Of a stretch of 50,851 bases of DNA, positions 26,007 to 33,570 are shown one piece after another; position 1 is the stretch's first letter; the number at the start of each line of letters is the position of its first letter. Below the pieces are notes generated by a model. That model saw nothing but the letters and a program-made list of their open reading frames with translations. It did not search any database and was not told the origin of the DNA. The stretch is from Solirubrobacterales bacterium (GTDB lineage: Bacteria; Actinomycetota; Thermoleophilia; Solirubrobacterales; 70-9), in contig JAOPZF010000131.1 in assembly GCA_025964255.1 (NCBI GenBank), positions 1 through 50,851 on the forward strand. The letters run 5' to 3'. Both the position numbers and the translations under genes were made by a program.

Positions 26007-26915
26007 CTACCCGACGAGGTCTCTTAAGGCTCCGTCGATCTCCGGATACTTGAAGGCGTAGCCCAGCTCCTCGGTCCGCCGCGGCAGCACCCGCTGGCCG
26101 CCCTGCGCGACCTTCCCGAACTCTTTCCCGAATTTCACCTCGACCGCGATCCCCGGGATCGGCAGCGCCGCCGGTCGTCCCAGAGCCTTCCCCAGCGCCT
26201 TCGACCAGTCCTTGTTGGTGACCGGGTTGGGCGCGGTTGCGTTCATCACGCCGCTCGCGCTCTCGGTGTCGAGCGCCCAGGCGAGGATGCCGACCTCGTC
26301 GGAGAGATGGATCCAAGGGACCCATTGCTTGCCACCCGCGAGCGGGCCGCCGAGGCCGAGCTTGAAGGGGAGGAGGAGCTCGCCGAGGATCCCGCCCTCG
26401 GTCTCCATCACCTGTCCGGTCCGGACGATCACCAGCCGCACGCCGGCCGCCTCGACCTCGTGCGCCGAGCGCTCCCACTCGACGCAGACCGAGGCATCGA
26501 AGCCCTTGCCGGGCGCGCTGGTCTCGTCGAGCGTCTCGTCGCCGCGGTTGCCGTAGTAGCCGACGGCCGACTGGCTGACCATCACCTTCGGCTTCGTCGC
26601 CAGGCTCTCGATCGTTCCGACCAGGTTGTGGGTCGCGACCTTGCGCGAGTCCATGATCTCCCGTTTCGCTGCGTCGGTCCAGCGCTGGTTTATCTTCTCG
26701 CCGACCAGGTTGACGACCCCGTCGACGCCTTCGAAGGCCGCCGCGTCGGGGCGTTCGAGGGCCGGCTCCCAGGCGTGCCAGGTGATCTGCGGCCGCGCCT
26801 CGCGCGCCTTGTCGGGACTGCGCGTCAGTCCGACGACCTCGTCCCCTCGTCCCAGAAGCTCGTCACAGAGCGCCTTGCCGATCCTGCCGCTGGCGCCCGT
26901 GACGAGAACTTTCAT
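26007..26915 (-). CDS. TIGR01777-family NAD(P)-binding epimerase/dehydratase-like protein
   Basis: A 302-residue extended short-chain dehydrogenase-like protein. The Rossmann motif is MKVLVTGASGRIGKALCDELLGRG. Family signatures are VVNLVGEKINQRWTDAAKREIMDSRKVAT, QSAVGYYGNRGDETLDE, WVPWIHLSDEVGILAWAL, VMNATAPNPVTNKDWSKALG and the C-terminal RRTEELGYAFKYPEIDGALRDL. The molecular function is unproven; some relatives affect cell division. It lies 19 bases downstream of the malic enzyme gene on the same strand, so they are probably co-transcribed. Confidence 0.9.
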   Translation of the reverse strand: MKVLVTGASGRIGKALCDELLGRGDEVVGLTRSPDKAREARPQITWHAWEPALERPDAAAFEGVDGVVNLVGEKINQRWTDAAKREIMDSRKVATHNLVGTIESLATKPKVMVSQSAVGYYGNRGDETLDETSAPGKGFDASVCVEWERSAHEVEAAGVRLVIVRTGQVMETEGGILGELLLPFKLGLGGPLAGGKQWVPWIHLSDEVGILAWALDTESASGVMNATAPNPVTNKDWSKALGKALGRPAALPIPGIAVEVKFGKEFGKVAQGGQRVLPRRTEELGYAFKYPEIDGALRDLVG

Positions 26916-26934
26916 CGGGTCGTCGGTACCCGTG

Positions 26935-28392
26935 TCAGATCGCCTCTACCGCGGAGAAGGTGCCGGTCTCCTCGTTGAGCCGGGCGATGCCGTCGCGTTT
27001 GGCCTCCTCGACCACCGCTTCGGCGACTTTCGGCGCGACTTCGCGGTTGAAGACGCTGGGGATGATGTAGTCCTCGGCGAGGTCCTCGTCGTCGACCGTG
27101 GCGGCGATGCCCTTGGCGGCGGCGAGCTTCATCGCCTCGGTGATCTGCGGCGCGCCCGCGTCGAGGGCGCCGCGGAAGATGCCGGGGAAGGCGAGCACGT
27201 TGTTGATCTGGTTCGGGTAGTCGGAGCGGCCGGTGGCCATGATCCGCACGTGCGGGGCGGCGTCCTCGGGCATCACCTCGGGGGTCGGGTTGGCCATTGC
27301 GAAGACGATCGCGTCGTCGTTCATCTTCGCCAGCGAATCCGCCTGGATGATGCCGGGGCCGGAGAGGCCGATGAAGAGGTCCATGCCATCGATTACGTCG
27401 TCGGGCTGCCCGTGGATGTGTTCGGGGTTGGAGATCTCCGCGTACCAGCGTTTGGTCGAGTTCATCTCGCCGGAGACGTAGTCGGCGCGCTCGGTCGAGA
27501 GGGCGCCCTGGCGGTCGGCGCCGATGATCTGCGTGATCCCGGCCTCGAGCATCATTTTCGTCACCGCGACGCCCGCCGCGCCGAGCCCGACGATCAGGAC
27601 GCGCAGGTCCTCGATCGGCTTGTCGATGATTTTCAGCGCGTTGAAGAGGGCGGCCATGGTGACGACGGCGGTGCCGTGCTGGTCGTCGTGGAAGACCGGG
27701 ATGTCGAGTTTCGCCTTGAGCCGGTCCTCGATTTCGAAGCAGCGCGGGGCGGAGATGTCCTCGAGGTTGACCCCGCCGAAGGTCGGCGCCATCAGTTCGA
27801 CCGCGCGGACGATCTCGTCGGCGTCCTGGGTGTCGAGGCAGATCGGGAAGGCGTCGACGCCGGCGAACTCTTTGAAGAGCATGCACTTGCCCTCCATCAC
27901 CGGCATCGCCGCCTCGGGGCCGATGTTGCCGAGCCCGAGCACCGCCGAGCCGTCGGAGACGACCGCCACGGTGTTTTTCTTGATCGTGTACTCGAAGGCT
28001 TTGCGGCGGTCGGCGTGGATGTCCATGCAGACGCGGGCGACGCCGGGCGTGTAGGCCATCGAAAGGTCGTCGCGCGTCTTCACCGGGTACTTGTTGTGCA
28101 TGTCGATCTTGCCGCCGCGGTGCATCTGCATCGTGCGGTCGACGTAGTCGATGACGCGGGCGCCGCGGGTCGAGCCGATCGCGCGGAGGATCCGCTCCCA
28201 GTGGTCCTGATCAGAGGCGTCGATGGTGAACTCGCGGACCCGCTTGCCCTCCGGCCCGGCGCCCGGCACGAGGTCGACCCCCTGCAGTTGACCGCCTGCC
28301 TCGGCGATCGCGGCGGTGAGTTTCCCGAGCGGCTCCTGGCGCGCGTCGAGCTCGACTCGGATGGTGACGCTGTATTGGGCGCTTACGGGCAT
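26935..28392 (-). CDS. NAD(P)-dependent malic enzyme with N-terminal ACT domain
   Basis: A 485-residue enzyme that decarboxylates malate to pyruvate. The first ~80 residues form an ACT-like regulatory domain (SAQYSVTIRVELDARQEPLGKLTAAIAEAGGQL). The catalytic part has YTPGVARVC, the metal-binding ISAPRCFEIEDRL and DIPVFHDDQHGTAVVTMAAL, and the Rossmann motif VLIVGLGAAGVAVTKMML. The start is ATG 28392, where the ACT domain begins; an upstream in-frame extension is Arg-rich and falls in the antisense of another gene. TTCGAT, a one-mismatch -10, lies 7 bases before it. A 63-base gap separates it from the divergent broken gene at 28456. Confidence 0.93.
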   Translation of the reverse strand: MPVSAQYSVTIRVELDARQEPLGKLTAAIAEAGGQLQGVDLVPGAGPEGKRVREFTIDASDQDHWERILRAIGSTRGARVIDYVDRTMQMHRGGKIDMHNKYPVKTRDDLSMAYTPGVARVCMDIHADRRKAFEYTIKKNTVAVVSDGSAVLGLGNIGPEAAMPVMEGKCMLFKEFAGVDAFPICLDTQDADEIVRAVELMAPTFGGVNLEDISAPRCFEIEDRLKAKLDIPVFHDDQHGTAVVTMAALFNALKIIDKPIEDLRVLIVGLGAAGVAVTKMMLEAGITQIIGADRQGALSTERADYVSGEMNSTKRWYAEISNPEHIHGQPDDVIDGMDLFIGLSGPGIIQADSLAKMNDDAIVFAMANPTPEVMPEDAAPHVRIMATGRSDYPNQINNVLAFPGIFRGALDAGAPQITEAMKLAAAKGIAATVDDEDLAEDYIIPSVFNREVAPKVAEAVVEEAKRDGIARLNEETGTFSAVEAI

Positions 28393-28443
28393 GCGCGGAA
28401 TCGAATCAGATTCCCGTCGCGGGCAGGTGAAGCGCCCGTGCCC

Positions 28444-28449
28444 TAGGGT
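28444..28449 (+). promoter_or_regulatory. TAGGGT -10 hexamer before the broken exported-protein gene
   Basis: TAGGGT ends 6 bases before ATG 28456. It supports 28456 as the original start of the frameshifted gene. Confidence 0.4.
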
Positions 28450-28455
28450 GCGCCG

Positions 28456-28798
28456 ATGCTTCGACGTGTCCTTTCCACCATGCTCGCGGCGGTCGCCCTC
28501 GCCGCCCTTCTCGCTCCCACGGCGAGCGCCGACGAAACGCTGAAGCAAGGCCTCGAGGGTCCTTCGCGTTGAGCTCTCCGCCAAGTCATTCCACGCGGCC
28601 CCGTCCCTCACCGCCGCGACCGTCACCGGCGCCGGCTCCTTGAGCGGCAAGGGGGCCTACGTGCAAACTCGACATGGCAAGCGCCCCCGCGGCACCTGGC
28701 AGGGCAATCTCAGGGTCGATTTCCCCGGCCGAGCGAGCTTCCCAGTCGCCGGTCCTGGCTTCGAAGCCTCCCTGACCCACCCCTTCAGCACCAACTAG
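28456..28798 (+). pseudogene. Small exported protein, frameshifted
   Basis: From ATG 28456 a typical signal peptide is encoded (MLRRVLSTMLAAVALAALLA, then PTASADETLKQ with an Ala-x-Ala site). This frame stops at TGA 28570-28572. The next frame continues without a stop from about 28562 to TAG 28796-28798 as a plausible Gly/Ala/Thr/Ser-rich mature domain (VELSAKSFHAAPSLTAATVT ... SFPVAGPGFEASL). A one-base insertion, or loss of two bases, restores a protein of about 113 residues. No family is recognised. It may be a sequencing error or a real pseudogene. Confidence 0.5.
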
Positions 28799-28835
28799 CG
28801 CGATTACACCCCCGGCGCGGGGGGAGAATCTGGGT

Positions 28836-28880
28836 GCTGTGGAGCCTTACTCCCTCTATGCGGGAGGAAAGTTCCACAGC
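28836..28880. repeat. Family B hairpin over the start of the first DUF559 gene
   Basis: Outer arms 28836-28843 and 28873-28880 (GCTGTGGA/TCCACAGC) and inner arms CTCCC/GGGAG (28850-28854, 28862-28866) flank the apex TCTATGC. Between the tiers is an unpaired or weak pyrimidine/purine stretch. The ATG of the gene (28858) lies in the apical loop, so folding of the mRNA would enclose the start codon. Confidence 0.7.
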
Positions 28881-29697
28881 CGACCATCGGGTGGCGGCGA
28901 TCGCGGGACGACAGCACGGGGTTGTCACCATCGAGCAACTGCACGCGGCTGGAGTGGGGAGAACGGAAGTGACGCGACGAGTGCAGGCGGGGCATCTGCA
29001 TCGGTTGCACCGGGGCGTTTATGCGGTGGGGCATCGGAGCCTCTCGTGGCGGGGACGGTGGTTGGCAGCAGTGCTCGCGGCGGGGGACGCGGCGGTTCTG
29101 AGCCACACGAGTGCCGTCGCGCTCTGGGAGTTCTTGCGACCGATCCATGGGCCGGCGCACGTCACCGTCGATGCCGCTGTTCGTCGTAAGCAGCGGCCCG
29201 GGATCGTCGTGCACCGCTCCCGCACGCTCACGCCCCAGGACGTGACGCGCCGCCACGGCATCGCGGTGACGACGCCCGCCCGCACGATCGAAGACGTGCG
29301 GGGCTCGCTCGAGCCCTACCTCTTCCGGCGCGCCCTCCGCCAGGCGGAGCTCGGCGGTCACCGTGTGCCGCACCTGAGTGCGGTGAAGCGGACGCGCTCC
29401 GATCTTGAGATGTTCTTCCTCACTTTCTGCGAGCGGTACGGGCTACCGCGGCCGGTCGTCAACCATCGGGTACACGGCCATCGGATCGACTTCTTCTTCG
29501 CCGAGCAGCGGGTCGCCGTGGAGACTGATTACTGGGACTACCACCGGGGCTCGGTCGCATTCGAGGACGACCATGCTCGCGACCTGGCACTGCGCGCCCA
29601 CAACGTCACCACGCGCCGCTACACCGCCGACCAGCTCGAAGCCGCCTCCGATGCGGTCGCCGCCGACCTGCGCGAAGCGCTCGGCCTGGCCTCGTAG
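28858..29697 (+). CDS. AbiEi-type winged-helix / DUF559 nuclease-like protein (1)
   Basis: A 279-residue protein. The N-terminus (AAIAGRQHGVVTIEQLHAAGVGRTEVTRRVQAGHLHRLHRGVYAVGH) is an AbiEi-antitoxin-like winged helix. The C-terminus is a DUF559 domain of the PD-(D/E)XK/Vsr-like superfamily: SDLEMFFLTFCERYGL, HRIDFFFAEQRVAVETDYWDYH, with candidate metal ligands Asp (IDFFF) and Glu (VETD). Such proteins are frequent in actinobacteria but lack a defined role. The ATG at 28858 matches the start of its paralogue at 45290 by alignment and falls in the loop of a family B hairpin. polA follows 10 bases after the stop. Confidence 0.8.
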   Translation: MREESSTADHRVAAIAGRQHGVVTIEQLHAAGVGRTEVTRRVQAGHLHRLHRGVYAVGHRSLSWRGRWLAAVLAAGDAAVLSHTSAVALWEFLRPIHGPAHVTVDAAVRRKQRPGIVVHRSRTLTPQDVTRRHGIAVTTPARTIEDVRGSLEPYLFRRALRQAELGGHRVPHLSAVKRTRSDLEMFFLTFCERYGLPRPVVNHRVHGHRIDFFFAEQRVAVETDYWDYHRGSVAFEDDHARDLALRAHNVTTRRYTADQLEAASDAVAADLREALGLAS

Positions 29698-29700
29698 AGT
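29695..29700 (+). promoter_or_regulatory. TAGAGT -10-like hexamer for polA
   Basis: TAGAGT ends 7 bases before ATG 29708; its TAG is the stop of the DUF559 gene. No Shine-Dalgarno is visible. Confidence 0.4.
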
Positions 29701-29707
29701 GGGCGCG

Positions 29708-32344
29708 ATGACCGACGCGCCAGAGCTTTTCTTGATCGACGGCAACAGCCTCGCCTACCGCGCCTTCTTCGCTCTCCCCGAGTCGATCGGGACCAGCGAC
29801 GGGCGGCCGACCAACGCGATCTTCGGGCTCGCCTCGATGCTGGTGAAAATCATCGACGAGCACCATCCGCAAGGGGTCATCGTCGCCTGGGACGCCGGCT
29901 GGAGCGGCCGCGAGAAAACGTACGACCTCTACAAGGCGCAGCGCAAACCGCGCCCCGACCTTCTCCGCGAGCAGTGGCCGCATCTGATGCCGCTGGTCGA
30001 GGCCTTCGGCTACACCAACGTCAAGGTCGAAGGCTTCGAGGCCGACGACGTGATCGCCTCGCTCGCCAAGCAGGCCCGCGCCGAGGGGATCGACGTGATG
30101 GTGGTGACCGGCGACCGCGACGCCTACCAGTTGGTCGGCGAGGGGATCCGGGTGATGAGCACCTCGCGCGGCATCACCGAGACGAAGATCTACGACGTCG
30201 CCGCGGTCGAAGAGCGCTACGGCGTTCCGCCGACGCTGATCACCGACCTGATGGGCCTGCGCGGCGACACCTCCGACAACATCCCGGGCGTCCCCGGGAT
30301 CGGCGAGAAAACCGCGACCCAGCTGCTGCAGAAATTCGGCTCGCTCGACAAGGTGCTGGAAAGCGTCGACGAGATCTCCGGGGCCAAACGCAAAGAAAAC
30401 CTCACCAACCACGCCGATGACGCGCGGATGTCACGCGAGCTGGCGACGCTGCAGTACGACATCGACACCGGGGTGGACCTGGCGGGCGCCTTGGAGAGCG
30501 AGCCCGACCGCACCGCGCTGCGGGAGTTCATGCGCGAGTTCGAGCTCCGCGCCGTGCTCGATCGCCTCGAAGAGGCGCTGCCCGAAGGCAACGCGGTCCC
30601 CGGCCGCAAGGTAGAGACCGAGCTCGAGATCGAGACCGTGGAGGGCACGCCCGCCGACATCGGCGACGCTGATCGGATCGCGCTCGCGCTCGAGGGCGAC
30701 CGCTGGGCCGCCGCCGAAGGCGAGCGCATCGTCACCGGGACGAACTCCCACGACGAGCTCGCCGTCGCCCTCGCCGACAAGCCGCTCGCCGGCCACGACC
30801 TGAAGAGCCTCGGCGGCGGCCGCCACGGCCTGCTCGCCGCCGCCGCCCGCGAGGGGGTCGAGCTGGGACTCGAGCACGACACGATGCTCGCCGCCTACCT
30901 GATCGAGCCGCAGCGCCGCACCTACGAGCTGAACGAGCTCGCCGCCGATGCCGGGATCGGCATCGCGGCCGCCGCCGACAACGCCGGCAGCAACGGCAAA
31001 GACGAGGACGACGGCCAGCTCTCGCTCTCCGAGGAGCCCGAGGCGGGGCTCGACCCGGCCGAGGAGGCGCGCCTCGTCGCCGCCCTCGCCGAGGATCAGC
31101 TGCCGCGGATCATCGGCCTCGGCCTCGAGCCTTTGATGCGCGAGATCGAGCTGCCGCTGGTCGGCGTCCTCGCGGCGATGGAACGCGAGGGGCTGCGCCT
31201 CGACGCCGAGCGCCTCGCCGAGGTCGGCGCCGGCTTCGGCGAGCGGATCGACCAGCTGGAAAAAGACATCTACGAGCTCGCCGGCGAGGAGTTCACGATC
31301 GGCTCGCCCCAGCAGGTCGGCCGCATCCTCTTCGAGAAACTTGAGCTGACCCGCAAACGGCGCGGCAAAACCGGCTTCTCGACCGACGCCCGCGTCCTCG
31401 CCCAGATCCGCGACGAGCACCCGATCGTCGAGAAGATCGAGTCCTGGCGCGAGCTGACCAAGCTCAAGAACACCTATCTCGACTCGCTGCCCGACCTGAT
31501 CGACCCGGGGACCGGCCGCGTCCACACCACCTTCAACCAGGCGGCGACGACCACCGGTCGGCTCTCCAGCACCAACCCGAACCTGCAGAACATCCCGATC
31601 CGCACCGACCTCGGCCGGCCGGTGCGCGCCTGCTTCGTCGCCGAGGAGGGCGCCCGCCTGCTCTCCGCCGACTACAGCCAGGTGGAGCTCCGCGTCCTCG
31701 CCCACGTCGCCGACGAGCAGGTGCTGAAGGAGGTCTTCCACGCCGGCGAGGACGTCCACTCGGCGACCGCCGCCGAGGTCTTCGAGATCCCGCCCGACGA
31801 GGTCGATGTCGGCCAGCGCTCGAAAGCGAAAATGGTCAACTTCGGGATCGTCTACGGATTGACCGGCTTCGGCCTCGCCGACCGCCTCAACATCCCGCGC
31901 AAGGAGGCCGAGGAATTCGTCGCCCGCTACCTCGAGCGCTTCCCCGCCGTCCGTCGCTTCCGCGAGGAGGTCGTCGAGAAAGCACAGGAGGAGGGCTACG
32001 TGACGACGCTGATGGGACGGCGCCGGCCGATCCCCGAGCTGCGCTCCGGCAATCCCAACACGCGCAAACTGGGGGAGCGCCTCGCGGTCAACACGGTGAT
32101 CCAGGGGACCGCCGCCGACATCATCAAGGTGGCGATGGTGAACTGCTGGGCGCGGCTGCGCGACGAGCGGATGGAGACCCGCCTGGTGCTGCAGATCCAC
32201 GACGAGCTCCTCTTCGAGGGGCCGCCGGAGGAGATGGACGCGGCACTCGAGCTGGTCAAGCGGGAGATGGTTCTCGCCTACAAGCTCGATCCGCCACTCG
32301 AGGTCGACGCGGGCGTCGGCACCGACTGGCTCAACGCGAAGTAG
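29708..32344 (+). CDS. polA: DNA polymerase I
   Basis: An 878-residue family A polymerase. The 5'-3' exonuclease domain is intact (LFLIDGNSLAYRAFFALP, GFEADDVIASLAKQA, VVTGDRDAYQLV, GLRGDTSDNIPGVPGIGEKTA). The middle 3'-5' exonuclease-like domain lacks the catalytic D-x-E motif, and the usual YD motif appears as GHDLKSLGGG, so proofreading is probably lost, as in several actinobacterial and Thermus Pol I. The polymerase domain has motif A LLSADYSQVELRVLAHVA, motif B RSKAKMVNFGIVYGL and motif C QIHDELLFEGP. The start at 29708 removes a long, unrelated N-terminal extension that overlaps the DUF559 gene. Confidence 0.97.
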   Translation: MTDAPELFLIDGNSLAYRAFFALPESIGTSDGRPTNAIFGLASMLVKIIDEHHPQGVIVAWDAGWSGREKTYDLYKAQRKPRPDLLREQWPHLMPLVEAFGYTNVKVEGFEADDVIASLAKQARAEGIDVMVVTGDRDAYQLVGEGIRVMSTSRGITETKIYDVAAVEERYGVPPTLITDLMGLRGDTSDNIPGVPGIGEKTATQLLQKFGSLDKVLESVDEISGAKRKENLTNHADDARMSRELATLQYDIDTGVDLAGALESEPDRTALREFMREFELRAVLDRLEEALPEGNAVPGRKVETELEIETVEGTPADIGDADRIALALEGDRWAAAEGERIVTGTNSHDELAVALADKPLAGHDLKSLGGGRHGLLAAAAREGVELGLEHDTMLAAYLIEPQRRTYELNELAADAGIGIAAAADNAGSNGKDEDDGQLSLSEEPEAGLDPAEEARLVAALAEDQLPRIIGLGLEPLMREIELPLVGVLAAMEREGLRLDAERLAEVGAGFGERIDQLEKDIYELAGEEFTIGSPQQVGRILFEKLELTRKRRGKTGFSTDARVLAQIRDEHPIVEKIESWRELTKLKNTYLDSLPDLIDPGTGRVHTTFNQAATTTGRLSSTNPNLQNIPIRTDLGRPVRACFVAEEGARLLSADYSQVELRVLAHVADEQVLKEVFHAGEDVHSATAAEVFEIPPDEVDVGQRSKAKMVNFGIVYGLTGFGLADRLNIPRKEAEEFVARYLERFPAVRRFREEVVEKAQEEGYVTTLMGRRRPIPELRSGNPNTRKLGERLAVNTVIQGTAADIIKVAMVNCWARLRDERMETRLVLQIHDELLFEGPPEEMDAALELVKREMVLAYKLDPPLEVDAGVGTDWLNAK

Positions 32345-32347
32345 GCG

Positions 32348-33508
32348 TCAGACCGGCGTCGGCGTCTTCGGCGTGTTCTTCGCGGGGGTGCCGCCTTGGG
32401 CGGCGAACTCGGGCGGGGCGATCTGCAGGTAGTGGTTGAAGGACCAGTGGACGAAGGGCTTCACGCCCGCCAGCTTGATCAGCGGCCCGAGCAGTCGCGG
32501 CGGGATCCGCGGCACGATCTTCTGCACCCGCAGCATCCACTTGAACTTCGCCTCGTGCGAGTCGTTGAAGGCGGCGTACTTCGTCGCCGCTTCCTCGCGG
32601 GTCTGGCGCTCCTCGACGACCCCGCGCAGCTCCCGTCCCAGCGCCACACCGAAGTAGAGGGCGGTGCGGATGCCCTCGGCGGTCAGCGGCAGGCAGTGCC
32701 CGGCCGAGTCGCCGACGAAGAAGACCCCGCGCCCGGTCGCCTGGCGCAGCTTGTGGGGGATCCAGTTGCCCTGGTAGCGGACCACGTCGCGGTCGAGGTC
32801 CTCGGCCAGCAGCTCGGTCGTCTCGCGGACGTGGAACTTGGGGTCGAAGGAGCCGACCCCGATCCGCGTCTCCTCGCCGGCCGGGAAGCTCCAGCCGTAG
32901 CCGGCCGGGACGTAGCGACGGTCGATCCAGATCTCGAGGTCCTCGGAGGCGCCGGGCGGGTGCACCTCGAGCCCGCGCGAGAGTGGCGCGTCCGGCGGCT
33001 GGTAACCGGCGGGCCCGGCGAGCACCCGGCGCCAGCCGAGCGCGTCGATGACGAGCGGCGCGGAGACGATGCCGCGGTCGGTCTCGACCGCGATCTCGTC
33101 GGAGCCGTTCTGGGCGCCGGTGGCGAGCCCCTCGACCTTGGCGGTCTCGAAGCGCGCGTCGGAGCCCTCCCAGAGCAGCGCGCAGAGCTCCCGGTAATCG
33201 AAGGTGGAGAAGGTCCAGGGGAGGGGGAAGCGTGAGTCGCCGTGCGGGGTGTGGACGACGAGGTTGTCGAAGCGCTGCCGCTCGGACCCCATCAGGTCGA
33301 GCTCTTCCAGCCACCGGGTGGGGATCCCACAGGCGGAGGTCTGGCGCTCGCCGATCTCGTAGCGGTCGACGATCAGCACGTCGGCGCCGGAACCGGCCAG
33401 CTGTCGCGCGACCATCAGGCCGGCAAAGCTCGCACCACAGATCAGTACGTCATATGAGCCTTCGAGCGAAGTACGCTCGTCGCCTCGTTTCGTCGCTCGG
33501 GTGGGCAT
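32348..33508 (-). CDS. FAD-dependent oxidoreductase, geranylgeranyl-reductase-like
   Basis: A 386-residue flavoprotein. The FAD-binding motif is DVLICGASFAGLMVARQLAGSG, preceding VLIVDRYEIG. The second FAD motif GVFFVGDSAGHCLPLTAEGIRTALYFG places it in the geranylgeranyl reductase / ChlP-like group of the UbiH superfamily. A role in saturating isoprenoid chains of quinones or lipids is possible but not shown. The start at 33508 is chosen because TAGCCT lies 8 bases upstream and the remaining N-terminus is short. Its stop is 3 bases from the convergent polA stop. Confidence 0.85.
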   Translation of the reverse strand: MPTRATKRGDERTSLEGSYDVLICGASFAGLMVARQLAGSGADVLIVDRYEIGERQTSACGIPTRWLEELDLMGSERQRFDNLVVHTPHGDSRFPLPWTFSTFDYRELCALLWEGSDARFETAKVEGLATGAQNGSDEIAVETDRGIVSAPLVIDALGWRRVLAGPAGYQPPDAPLSRGLEVHPPGASEDLEIWIDRRYVPAGYGWSFPAGEETRIGVGSFDPKFHVRETTELLAEDLDRDVVRYQGNWIPHKLRQATGRGVFFVGDSAGHCLPLTAEGIRTALYFGVALGRELRGVVEERQTREEAATKYAAFNDSHEAKFKWMLRVQKIVPRIPPRLLGPLIKLAGVKPFVHWSFNHYLQIAPPEFAAQGGTPAKNTPKTPTPV

Positions 33509-33516
33509 CGCTCGGC

Positions 33517-33522
33517 AGGCTA
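33517..33522 (-). promoter_or_regulatory. TAGCCT -10 hexamer for the flavoprotein gene (leaderless start)
   Basis: On the minus strand TAGCCT ends 8 bases before the ATG at 33508. rpsA diverges 62 bases away. Confidence 0.45.
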
Positions 33523-33570
33523 TCGGCGGGACGCGGTCGACGCGTCCTTTCTGCCACAATCCCGAACCCG

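Noticed and set aside
26626-28446. A 606-codon plus-strand open frame
   Set aside because: It is antisense to the epimerase and malic enzyme genes, both of which show clear family motifs; its translation is Asp/Val/Gly-rich mirror sequence.
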